The notes: generated by a model not told the origin, from the letters alone. A stretch of DNA of 6,147 bases from Chitinophaga pinensis (GCA_945897765.1 CAMDGP010000137.1:1-6147); one strand, 5' to 3'; counted from the first letter of the stretch, positions 1 to 6,072 are shown. Program-made: numbers and translations.

Positions 1-197
1 CAAACCATAAAAAGCTCCTTTTTCACGTCCAATTTTATTTACTGTTCCTTTTAAGAAGTATACTTGCTTCTGAAAGAAAATAAAGAAACCACATGCTATC
101 ATTTCTCCATTGTAAAAAGCGGCAATTAGCTTACCATTTTCTCTTTTTAGTTTAATTTCTTATTACTTTTCAATAATTGTACCAAAGGTAAACGAAA
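1..197 (-). pseudogene. Remnant of a FemAB/GNAT-like acyltransferase, frameshifted and cut by the window edge
   Basis: Read on the minus strand, 159 down to 1 is an open stretch of 53 codons that runs off the window and has no plausible start. Two consecutive TAA codons (165-160) lie directly upstream in the same frame. Its last 48 residues align without gaps to residues 201-248 of the protein encoded at 2553-3482, with 17 identities by my count, including the shared GFFI and LKG motifs. This places it in the C-terminal acetyltransferase half of that family. Upstream similarity seems to continue in another frame (197-150, containing LVQLLKSNKK), which ends at a TAA at 149-147, so a frameshift near 150 is likely. 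No initiator or N-terminal domain can be traced further upstream. I infer a decayed paralogue. A sequencing error could explain one shift, but hardly the missing N-terminal half. Confidence 0.65.
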
Positions 198-268
198 TTA
201 AGTTTTTTTTTCTAAGTTATTGAAGTCTCACAATTCTAAAGTTGTTAACTTAGCTTAAAGTTTAAATT

Positions 269-676
269 ATGAATAAATCAATCTTTTTTGTGCTTTTCTT
301 AATTTTCAATTTGTCGAGTTCCTTCATTAAAAATAAGGCTTTTGATAATAAAGAAAATTTATGTGGTCTAGAAGTAGCTGATGCTTATACGCAAGAAGTA
401 TTGGGTAAAAACATTGGTTTCTATGTCAAGTTTTATAATAATTCGGACAAAATCATTGACGCGATAAAATATAAAGTGATTTTTAAAAATGGTTTTAATG
501 AAATCAAAGGCTCAAAGGTTTTCATTTGGCAAGCCGGAAATCTAATAGGTCCAATGAATTCTAAAAGTTATTTAAGAGATGGTTCGACCAATTGGATTGA
601 TGGCGCAAACAAGTTAGAAGTTAAAATTATTAGAGTTCATTTTGAGGATGATTCTACTTGCGATTTGAAATCTTAA
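269..676 (+). CDS. Small exported protein of unknown function
   Basis: This 135-residue protein is not one I recognise. Residues 1-18 form a short signal peptide: Lys3, a hydrophobic core FFVLFLIF (6-13), then a Ser-rich stretch. There is no lipobox cysteine, so periplasmic or secreted location by Sec is inferred. The mature part has just two cysteines, Cys32 near its start and Cys131 near its end, well placed to form one disulfide tying the termini together. The middle (about 45-125) alternates hydrophobic and polar residues, with YNNSDKIIDAIKYKVIF followed by a late VHFEDDSTC. This resembles small beta-sandwich domains of the FxLYD/DUF5780 kind, but only by pattern. The gene ends 30 bp before the acetyltransferase at 707 with no terminator between, so it may be co-transcribed with that cassette. 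A poor -7-like element (TAAAGTTG, 237-244) lies upstream, with a TTG only 14 bp before it. Confidence 0.75.
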   Translation: MNKSIFFVLFLIFNLSSSFIKNKAFDNKENLCGLEVADAYTQEVLGKNIGFYVKFYNNSDKIIDAIKYKVIFKNGFNEIKGSKVFIWQAGNLIGPMNSKSYLRDGSTNWIDGANKLEVKIIRVHFEDDSTCDLKS

Positions 677-706
677 ATAAAAATGATTTAAAAACGTTTA
701 GACGCT

Positions 707-1609
707 ATGTCCGATTTCCGTTCCATTGTGAAAGCTATATTTCCTTCATCTCTATTTGAATTTTATCGAACTCAAAAAAAGAAAAAAAGAAATGTAAAAT
801 TACTTTCACAAAAAGAAAAAGGTCATGTTTTCACAAAAGAATTTTTAGTTAAAAATTTGCAAACAATTGGAATCGAAAAAGGTGATTCACTTTTAGTGCA
901 TTCTAGTTTGAGTAAAATGGGCTATCTCGAAAATGGGCCAGATACATTAATTGATGCCATGTTGGAAGTGATTGGAACGGATGGTAATCTACTAATGCCA
1001 AGTTCACCAAATGCTCTACTTCAACTTGATTACATTAGAAACAACCAATTGTTTGATGTTCAAAATTCGCCTTCAAAATTAGGAGCGATTACTGAAGTAT
1101 TTAGAAAAAGAAAGGGAGTTTTACGAAGTTTGAATGTCACTGAACCGGTTTGTGCGCTCGGACCAAATGCTCTTTACCTTACTGAAGGACATTTTGATGA
1201 ATTAACTCCTTACACAAAAAAATCCCCCTTTTATCGCTTGACCGAGAAAAATGGAAAAATACTTTATATCGGAGTGACTTTAGCGAATGCAGGAACAAGT
1301 TTGCATTTGTTAGAAGATGCAGTAAATTTCAAATATCCAGTTTACTTTCCTGAAGTTTTTGATGTTAAAATTAAAGACGCAACAGGAATTATTCACGAGG
1401 TAAAAACTAAAGTTCACAATCCTGAATTCTCAAGAAAACGCAAATGTGATGAACTAATTCCATTGTTTTTGAAAGAACAAGTTTGTTCAAAAGTAAAAAT
1501 TGCTAATGCAGATTCTTATTTATTTGATTCCAAAAAAATGTTCGATTCAATGCTCAAAAATTACCAAGAAAAAGGAATCACAATGTACACTCCAAATCCA
1601 TCCAATTGA
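707..1609 (+). CDS. AAC(3)-family N-acetyltransferase, probably acting on a sugar rather than an antibiotic
   Basis: The 300-residue product belongs to the aminoglycoside 3-N-acetyltransferase (Antibiotic_NAT, PF02522) fold, which moves acetyl from acetyl-CoA to an amine. Visible family blocks in order are VHSSLSKMG (64-72), TDGNLLMPSSPN (91-102), FD..NSPSKLGAITEVFR (116-132), SPFYRL (173-178), and GKILYIGV...TSLHLLED (183-204). His200 in TSLHLLE is the position of the family's catalytic histidine. The usual RSxHP block reads RSLNVTEP (140-147), so the histidine there is replaced by Asn143. An N-terminal extension of about 35 residues, basic at 24-28 (KKKKR), precedes the domain and could be a membrane-contacting helix. 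The gene overlaps the deacetylase-like gene by a TTGA, and its downstream neighbours are glycan-type enzymes. I therefore infer acylation of an amino sugar in surface-glycan synthesis. Family assignment is firm; substrate is inference. Confidence 0.9.
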   Translation: MSDFRSIVKAIFPSSLFEFYRTQKKKKRNVKLLSQKEKGHVFTKEFLVKNLQTIGIEKGDSLLVHSSLSKMGYLENGPDTLIDAMLEVIGTDGNLLMPSSPNALLQLDYIRNNQLFDVQNSPSKLGAITEVFRKRKGVLRSLNVTEPVCALGPNALYLTEGHFDELTPYTKKSPFYRLTEKNGKILYIGVTLANAGTSLHLLEDAVNFKYPVYFPEVFDVKIKDATGIIHEVKTKVHNPEFSRKRKCDELIPLFLKEQVCSKVKIANADSYLFDSKKMFDSMLKNYQEKGITMYTPNPSN

Positions 1610-2577
1610 AAATAGCAATCACTTGGGATTACGAACTTTTTTTCGGTGAACAAAGCGGTTCAGCTCAAAAATGTATGCTTGAACCTGGAAATAGATTACT
1701 TGAAATTGCACAAAAAAATGGAGCAAAATTCACTTTTTTTGTAGATGCAGGAATGCTTGTTTTAGGAGAAAAAGAACCTTCCTTCAAACAAGAAATAACT
1801 GAAATACAAAATCAAATTTCAAAATGGGACAATCAAGGACACGAAACGGGCTTGCACATTCATCCGCATTGGGAAGATGCTATTTGGGAAAATGGTTGGA
1901 AATTCGATTTGAATAGATACAAGTTGGCTGATTTTAATGAAACAGAAGTGGAGCAAATCTTCGATAACTACTTGTCGTCATTACAAAATTGGAACAAAGA
2001 AAAAATTGTTTCCTATCGTGCAGGAGGCTGGTGCATTCAACCTTTTAATAAATTAAAATCCTCTTTTTTGAAACATCAATTAAGGATTGAAAGTTCCATT
2101 TTTCAAGGGGGAAAGAACACCACTTTACCCTATAATTATGATTTTACCAATGCACCTCAAAAGGAAAAATGGTTCTTTGAAAATCATGAATGCGAGGAAG
2201 TTGAAAAAGGAATCTTTTTAGAAATCCCAATAGCCTCAAAAACCTATTCACCTTTATTTTTCTGGAAATTATTTGTTTTAGGAAGACTTTTTCCGAAAAA
2301 CCATAAATCAATCGGAAACGGAAGTCCGGCAAAAGGAGGAGGATCTAAAAAAGATTTTTTAACAAAATTCAATCATTTGTGCGTGAGCGCCGATGGCTAT
2401 TTCGTGACCGAAATTGAAAAAGCAATACGAGATGCAGAAAAAAATGGAAGAGAATCTATAGTAATTATTGGACATCCAAAAGCTTGTACTTTATTTTCAC
2501 TCAATTATTTAGATAAATTAATCGCTAAACTTTCAAAAAAACACCAATTTGTATGTCTAAAGGATTTGGCGAAATAA
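1606..2577 (+). CDS. Polysaccharide-deacetylase-like enzyme (CE4/NodB-type fold, cytoplasmic)
   Basis: The 323-residue protein matches the polysaccharide-deacetylase superfamily, metal-dependent enzymes that remove N- or O-acetyl groups from sugars. Motifs visible in order: TWDYE (6-10, counterpart of the TFDD motif; Asp8 as catalytic base is likely), FTFFVDA (42-48), GLHIHPHW (82-89, counterpart of the metal-binding HxxxH, with His84, His86 and His88), SYRAGGW (136-142, counterpart of the RxxY/W motif), and IIGHPK (287-292, late catalytic histidine, His290). This variant resembles proteins annotated WbmS/WalW-like in O-antigen loci. There is no signal peptide, so a nucleotide-sugar or lipid-linked precursor inside the cell is the likely substrate (inference). 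The start is TTG at 1606, inside the TTGA overlap with the preceding stop. The next in-frame ATG (residue 24) would delete the first catalytic motif, so TTG is preferred. The 3' end overlaps the next gene by 25 bp. Confidence 0.87.
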   Translation: MKIAITWDYELFFGEQSGSAQKCMLEPGNRLLEIAQKNGAKFTFFVDAGMLVLGEKEPSFKQEITEIQNQISKWDNQGHETGLHIHPHWEDAIWENGWKFDLNRYKLADFNETEVEQIFDNYLSSLQNWNKEKIVSYRAGGWCIQPFNKLKSSFLKHQLRIESSIFQGGKNTTLPYNYDFTNAPQKEKWFFENHECEEVEKGIFLEIPIASKTYSPLFFWKLFVLGRLFPKNHKSIGNGSPAKGGGSKKDFLTKFNHLCVSADGYFVTEIEKAIRDAEKNGRESIVIIGHPKACTLFSLNYLDKLIAKLSKKHQFVCLKDLAK

Positions 2578-3482
2578 GACTAATTAGTCGGGAAGAAATT
2601 CAAATAGATAAGTGGGAGGAAGTCATTGCTGATTCTGATAATTCATTTTTTTTATCCTATTGGTATTTAGATGCAGTAATGCAAAATTGGAAAGCATATG
2701 TATTAAATGATTACGAGTTAGTTTTTCCGATTTTACCCGCACAAAAAATGGGTTTTAGTTATGTTTTGCAGCCTCTTTTTTTAAGAGCTTTTTCTGTTGA
2801 AGGTAAAGCCAATGAAAAGAAGTTGGAGTTTCTAACTCAAATTCTTAAAAACTATCATTTTTTCGAATTGAATTGTGTTCAAGAAACAGCTATTTCAATT
2901 GGAATAGATAGTAATGAATCTGTTTATCAATTCTTAGAATTTGAGAAAGAGTATTTACAAACTTTTAAAAAGTATTCTGAAAATACACGTCGAAAATTAA
3001 AGGATTTTCATAAATCAACTGCTGAGTTTATAGAAATTTCGGATGTTAATTTGTTGATAGATCTGTTTAAGAAAGAGAAGGGTAATCAATTTGCACATTT
3101 GACAACTGAATCATACCAAAGTTTGATGAACTTGATGACGAATGCCCTAGCAAACAATTGTGGAATCATCAAGGCAATTTTGTTTGAAAATGAATTAGTA
3201 GCAATTGGATTTTTTATAAGAAAGAGAAATCAACTACTTTATTTAAAGGGAATCGTGACATCTTCAGGAAAGAAAATCGGTGCGATGCAAGCACTTTTTG
3301 ATAAAGTAATTCAAGAAAATCACGAATCTTGTATTGGGTTAGATTTTGGAGGTTCTTCCGATGAAGGATTGGCTAGTTTCAACAAAAAGTTCGGTGCTTG
3401 TGATCGAAATTACCTAATTTTGAAACAGAATAAATTGCCTTGGCCTTTAAATAATGTGGTCAAAAGAAAACTTGGAATATGA
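2553..3482 (+). CDS. FemAB/GNAT-like acyltransferase
   Basis: The 309-residue product looks like the two-domain FemAB-related acyltransferases common in Bacteroidota, with an Acetyltransf_6-type (PF13480) C-terminal half. The N-terminal part (8-75) carries the usual pattern of a Trp after an acidic/basic stretch (IDKW, 18-21), a YLD block (38-40), and a FPILPAQKMGFSYVLQP segment (59-74). A basic helix with SENTRRKLK (142-150) marks the entry to the second domain. The acyl-donor core is around 204-250, including VAIGFFI (216-222), YLKG (230-233) and GKKIGAMQAL (239-248). The end carries GLDFGGSSDEGLASFNKKFGA (262-282). Family members transfer amino acids from aminoacyl-tRNA or acyl groups from CoA/ACP; the donor here cannot be told from sequence. 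It starts 25 bp inside the deacetylase-like gene and ends in an ATGA overlap with the SDR, so translation is coupled. A decayed relative lies at 1-197 on the other strand. Confidence 0.82.
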   Translation: MSKGFGEIRLISREEIQIDKWEEVIADSDNSFFLSYWYLDAVMQNWKAYVLNDYELVFPILPAQKMGFSYVLQPLFLRAFSVEGKANEKKLEFLTQILKNYHFFELNCVQETAISIGIDSNESVYQFLEFEKEYLQTFKKYSENTRRKLKDFHKSTAEFIEISDVNLLIDLFKKEKGNQFAHLTTESYQSLMNLMTNALANNCGIIKAILFENELVAIGFFIRKRNQLLYLKGIVTSSGKKIGAMQALFDKVIQENHESCIGLDFGGSSDEGLASFNKKFGACDRNYLILKQNKLPWPLNNVVKRKLGI

Positions 3483-4186
3483 GAAAAATTGTGTTGACTG
3501 GCGCTTCTGGAGGTTTAGGTTTAGTTATTGCTGAAAGTTTATTGAATGAAGGCTATTTTGTTCATCTGATTGGAAATAAGAACACTTACAAATTGCAAGT
3601 GCTTCATTCTGTATTCCCTTCAACGTCTAAAGTTTATTCAGTTGATTTTTCAAAAACGAGTGATTTTACAGAACTAGTAAATGAAATTGGTCAAATTGAT
3701 GGTTTAATCAATTGTTTAGGTGTTTCAAGTGCTGGAATGAGTTGGAAAATTACTACAGAAGAATGGAATCGAGTTATGCATTTGAATTTAACAGTTCCTT
3801 TTCAACTAACACAAGCCTTTACTCCTCAGCTACGAGCAAATAAATTTGGTAGAATTATTTTCTTTTCATCTATCGTGGCTCAAAAAGGGTTTATTGGCAC
3901 ATCGGCTTATGCATCAAGTAAAAGTGCCTTGATTGGTTTGACTCGAACGCTTTCCGTTGAATTAATTAATAGCGGAATAACTGTCAATTGTATTGCTCCA
4001 GGCTACATGGACAAGGGAATGATTGAAGAAGTAACAGATGAATATTTGAAAGAAATCCTTGAATTAATTCCTTCGAAAAAGCTAGGAGATTCAACAAATA
4101 TAGCTCTTACAGTTTCCTATTTGTTGAACGAAAAAGCAAGTTACATCACAGGTCAGGTACTAAATGTTAATGGTGGAATGAATTAA
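3479..4186 (+). CDS. Short-chain dehydrogenase/reductase (FabG-like)
   Basis: The 235-residue protein is a classical SDR using NAD(P)(H). The Rossmann glycine motif TGASGGLG is at 7-14, the NNAG-equivalent reads NCLG (78-81), and the structural Asn is Asn103. The catalytic triad is Ser131, Tyr144 and Lys148 in SAYASSK; the Ser-Tyr spacing of 13 equals that of FabG. PGY (174-176) and the C-terminal GQVLNVNGGM are typical of the FabG-type branch. It could reduce a 3-oxoacyl thioester or oxidise/reduce a sugar carbon; sequence alone does not decide. The cell's housekeeping fabG would normally sit with fatty-acid genes. Here the gene is the last of a four-gene overlapping run (ATGA at 3479-3482) with glycan-type enzymes, so a dedicated role in making an unusual acyl group or sugar is inferred. 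No terminator follows; the opposing lipoprotein gene begins 6 bp away. Confidence 0.9.
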   Translation: MRKIVLTGASGGLGLVIAESLLNEGYFVHLIGNKNTYKLQVLHSVFPSTSKVYSVDFSKTSDFTELVNEIGQIDGLINCLGVSSAGMSWKITTEEWNRVMHLNLTVPFQLTQAFTPQLRANKFGRIIFFSSIVAQKGFIGTSAYASSKSALIGLTRTLSVELINSGITVNCIAPGYMDKGMIEEVTDEYLKEILELIPSKKLGDSTNIALTVSYLLNEKASYITGQVLNVNGGMN

Positions 4187-4192
4187 GTAGTT

Positions 4193-4438
4193 TTACTTAT
4201 TACATTTACAAGCTTCACATTCATCTTTGGTGGGAAATCCTTTTGGTGAACAACCACTGTAACCTATTTGCTTACAAGAATTAGTATTTTTATTATAGAA
4301 CCAAGTTTGAAAATAAGCTAAACAAGCCTCATCCGTTGGAGGAGTTTCTAAGCATTTTGCTAGTTCACTATTACTACAATCTTTATCACAGGAAGCTAAA
4401 CTGAAAGCAATTACAAGTAATAAGTATATTTTTTTCAC
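4193..4438 (-). CDS. Small lipoprotein with a Kunitz/BPTI-like domain
   Basis: The 81-residue precursor has a lipoprotein signal (MKK, hydrophobic core, lipobox LASC ending at Cys17), so the mature protein of about 65 residues would be membrane-anchored. After a short linker the cysteines at 29, 39, 55, 63 and 74 have gaps of 9, 15, 7 and 10. In BPTI the matching gaps are 8, 15, 7 and 12. Core residues also match: CLE at the first Cys, WFYN (46-49) for YFYN, YSGC (60-63) for YGGC, and Phe68 before the fifth Cys. The sixth Cys is Cys77 or Cys79; Cys21 plus the leftover one could make a fourth disulfide. By alignment the reactive-site P1 residue is Leu40, followed by Ala41 as in BPTI. Role inferred: surface-bound inhibitor of a serine protease, chymotrypsin- or elastase-like by its Leu. 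The start is GTG; an in-frame TAA lies four codons upstream and no ATG is available. Confidence 0.85.
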   Translation of the reverse strand: MKKIYLLLVIAFSLASCDKDCSNSELAKCLETPPTDEACLAYFQTWFYNKNTNSCKQIGYSGCSPKGFPTKDECEACKCNK

Positions 4439-4462
4439 GGTATTTTTCTTTTATCTAACGAT

Positions 4463-4487
4463 CAAAAGTAAGTTGAATAGGTGCAAA
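4463..4487 (-). promoter_or_regulatory. Candidate promoter of the Kunitz lipoprotein gene
   Basis: On the minus strand, TACTTTTG (4470-4463) is an exact match to the Bacteroidota -7 consensus TAnnTTTG, 24 bp before the GTG start. A TTTG (4487-4484) lies upstream but only 13 bp away, shorter than the usual 17-23 bp, so the -33 element is doubtful. Confidence 0.35.
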
Positions 4488-4570
4488 CATAGTAGATTTT
4501 AACTTAAATTCAATAATAAAAAGCTGTTTTTTGATTGAAAATTCTTGATTCTTCAATAGTTAACTTTTTG

Positions 4571-4585
4571 TTGAAATTATTTCAA
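4571..4585. repeat. Perfect 7-bp inverted repeat upstream of sucC
   Basis: TTGAAAT and ATTTCAA flank one central T. The element sits 67 bp before the sucC start, between the divergent lipoprotein gene and sucC. A second, looser ATTGAA/TTCAAT pair lies at 4534-4557. It could be a protein-binding site, but in such AT-rich DNA chance is a fair alternative. Confidence 0.35.
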
Positions 4586-4626
4586 TAAAATCAAAAATAA
4601 TTCCTTTTCATTCAACGAAAAATAGA

Positions 4627-4634
4627 TACATTTA
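4627..4634 (+). promoter_or_regulatory. Weak candidate -7 element of sucC
   Basis: TACATTTA differs from the Bacteroidota -7 consensus TAnnTTTG only in the last base and lies 18 bp before the sucC ATG. I see no TTTG at the right distance upstream, so this is a tentative call. Confidence 0.25.
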
Positions 4635-4652
4635 CCGCACAAATTTTCAACT

Positions 4653-5864
4653 ATGAATTTACACGAATATCAAGGAAAATCTATTTTAAAAAGCTACGGC
4701 GTTGCAATCCAAGAAGGAATTGTAGTTGATAAAGTAGAGGATGCTGTTGAAGCAGCTAAAAAATTAACTGAACAAACTGGTACAAGCTGGTATGTGGTAA
4801 AAGCTCAAATTCATGCAGGTGGACGTGGAAAAGGAACAGTTGAAGAAACTGGTTCTCACGGGGTTGTTCTAGCAAAAGGAATTGACCAAGTAGAAGAAAA
4901 AGTGAAAGGAATCCTTGGTGGACACTTAACTACACTTCAAACAAATGGAAAAGGTAAATTAGTAAGCAAAGTGTTAATAGCACAAGACGTTTATTATCCT
5001 GGTCCAACAGAAGTGAAAGAGTTTTACATGTCTGTTTTATTAGATCGTGAGAAAGGTAGAAACGTAATTGTATATTCTACTGAAGGAGGAATGGACATTG
5101 AACATGTTGCGGAACATACACCAGAAAGAATACATAGAGAATTTGTAGACCCACGTGTTGGTTTGCAAGGTTTTCAAACGCGTAAAATTGCTTTTAACCT
5201 AGGTTTATCAGGTGAAGCTTTTAAAGGAATGACAAAATTTGTTGCAAATCTTTATAAGGCATATGAAGGAATTGATGCTTCTATGTTTGAAATCAATCCT
5301 TTATTCAAAACTTCTGATGATAAAATAATCGCTGTTGATGCGAAAGTAACAATGGATGGAAACGGTTTATTCCGTCATCCAGAAATTGCTGCAATGCGTG
5401 ATAAAACAGAAGAAGATCCAACAGAAGTGGAAGCTGATGAAGCAGGTTTGAACTTTGTGAAATTAGACGGAAACGTTGGTTGTATGGTAAATGGTGCTGG
5501 TTTAGCTATGGCGACTATGGACATCATCAAATTATCTGGTGGAAATCCAGCTAACTTCTTGGATGTAGGAGGAACAGCAAATGCTGAACGCGTTGAAAAA
5601 GCTTTTGGAATCATTTTAAAAGATCCAAATGTGAAAGCAATCTTGATCAATATCTTTGGTGGTATCGTTCGTTGTGACCGAGTTGCTCAAGGTGTTGTAG
5701 ATGCTTACAAAAATATGGGTTCAATTCCAGTTCCAATTATTGTTCGTTTACAAGGAACAAACGCAGTTGAAGCGAAAAAATTAATCGACGATTCAGGCTT
5801 GAATGTTCATTCAGCAGTACTTTTACAAGAAGCAGCTGATTTAGTAAAACAAGTTCTAGCTTAA
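4653..5864 (+). CDS. sucC: Succinyl-CoA synthetase (succinate-CoA ligase, ADP-forming) beta subunit
   Basis: This TCA-cycle enzyme subunit, with the SucD alpha subunit, converts succinyl-CoA, phosphate and ADP to succinate, CoA and ATP in the cytoplasm. The 403-residue length is close to the roughly 390-400 of bacterial SucC. The N-terminal ATP-grasp part starts with MNLHEYQGK and has KAQIHAGGRGKG (50-61) with nucleotide-contacting Lys50. EINPL (213-217) and VDAK (228-231) supply acidic Mg-ATP ligands. The C-terminal CoA-ligase domain shows NGAGLAM (280-286), DVGGTAN (304-310), NIFGGIVRCD (333-342) and RLQGTN (365-370). All expected blocks are intact. sucD is not adjacent: an intrinsic terminator follows within 25 bp, so the gene looks monocistronic. 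Unlinked sucC and sucD is, to my knowledge, common in Flavobacteriia. Its wording seems more biased to preferred codons (GGT, GGA, CGT) than the glycan cassette, as expected for high expression. Confidence 0.98.
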   Translation: MNLHEYQGKSILKSYGVAIQEGIVVDKVEDAVEAAKKLTEQTGTSWYVVKAQIHAGGRGKGTVEETGSHGVVLAKGIDQVEEKVKGILGGHLTTLQTNGKGKLVSKVLIAQDVYYPGPTEVKEFYMSVLLDREKGRNVIVYSTEGGMDIEHVAEHTPERIHREFVDPRVGLQGFQTRKIAFNLGLSGEAFKGMTKFVANLYKAYEGIDASMFEINPLFKTSDDKIIAVDAKVTMDGNGLFRHPEIAAMRDKTEEDPTEVEADEAGLNFVKLDGNVGCMVNGAGLAMATMDIIKLSGGNPANFLDVGGTANAERVEKAFGIILKDPNVKAILINIFGGIVRCDRVAQGVVDAYKNMGSIPVPIIVRLQGTNAVEAKKLIDDSGLNVHSAVLLQEAADLVKQVLA

Positions 5865-5884
5865 ATTTAAAAGCTAACATATTT

Positions 5885-5918
5885 AAAAACCATCGTTCAT
5901 TGAACGGTGGTTTTTTTT
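5885..5918 (+). terminator. Intrinsic terminator of sucC
   Basis: ACCATCGTTC (5889-5898) pairs with GAACGGTGGT (5902-5911) with one T-G wobble and a 3-nt ATT loop. The stem can extend through flanking A/T runs, and eight T residues follow (5911-5918). A second T8 run follows at 5921-5928. It begins 20 bp after the sucC stop. The A-rich 5' arm could give weak function in the opposite direction as well. Confidence 0.9.
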
Positions 5919-5989
5919 GATTTTTTTTGAGGTTAAATATCAAGAAAATCATGGAGTTCGTTAATTTATTTAATTTTTTTTTATCTTTT

Positions 5990-6020
5990 TTTGTTAGTAC
6001 TATTTTTATTTATACTTTTA
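5990..6020 (+). promoter_or_regulatory. Candidate promoter of the secreted-protein gene at 6073
   Basis: TTTG (5990-5993) and TACTTTTA (6013-6020, one mismatch to TAnnTTTG) are separated by 19 bp, inside the spacing usual for Bacteroidota sigma-A promoters. The predicted transcription start near 6026 leaves a leader of about 45-50 nt. This is the best-formed promoter in the window. Confidence 0.5.
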
Positions 6021-6023
6021 ACA

Positions 6024-6036
6024 TGTCAAAATGACA
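6024..6036. promoter_or_regulatory. Palindrome TGTCA-AAA-TGACA, possible operator
   Basis: A perfect 5-bp inverted repeat with a 3-bp spacer falls just downstream of the candidate -7 element, over the predicted transcription start. That position would suit a repressor site. It is short and might be fortuitous. Confidence 0.3.
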
Positions 6037-6072
6037 CTAAGTATTTATTAATTAATCATTAATTTAAATTTT

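Noticed and set aside
774..788. A7-G-A7 tract in the acetyltransferase gene as a possible phase-variation site
   Set aside because: Seven-base A runs are common in DNA this AT-rich, the tract encodes a plausible basic segment in frame, and nothing shows length variation.
707..1609. Aminoglycoside resistance gene
   Set aside because: Fold is AAC(3)-like, but the glycan-enzyme neighbours, coupled translation and changed RSxHP block argue for a metabolic sugar substrate; no mobile element or integron sign nearby.
2144..2332. Minus-strand open frame of 62 codons inside the deacetylase-like gene
   Set aside because: It is fully antisense to a well-supported coding region, rich in Phe/Arg/Leu as expected from antisense AT-rich codons, and has no recognisable motif.
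5375..5650. Minus-strand open frame of 91 codons inside sucC
   Set aside because: It is antisense to strongly conserved sucC sequence; no family resemblance and no separate promoter seen.
5737..5952. Minus-strand open frame of 71 codons over the sucC 3' end and terminator
   Set aside because: It runs through the terminator hairpin and sucC codons; low-complexity Leu/Lys-rich composition points to a chance frame.
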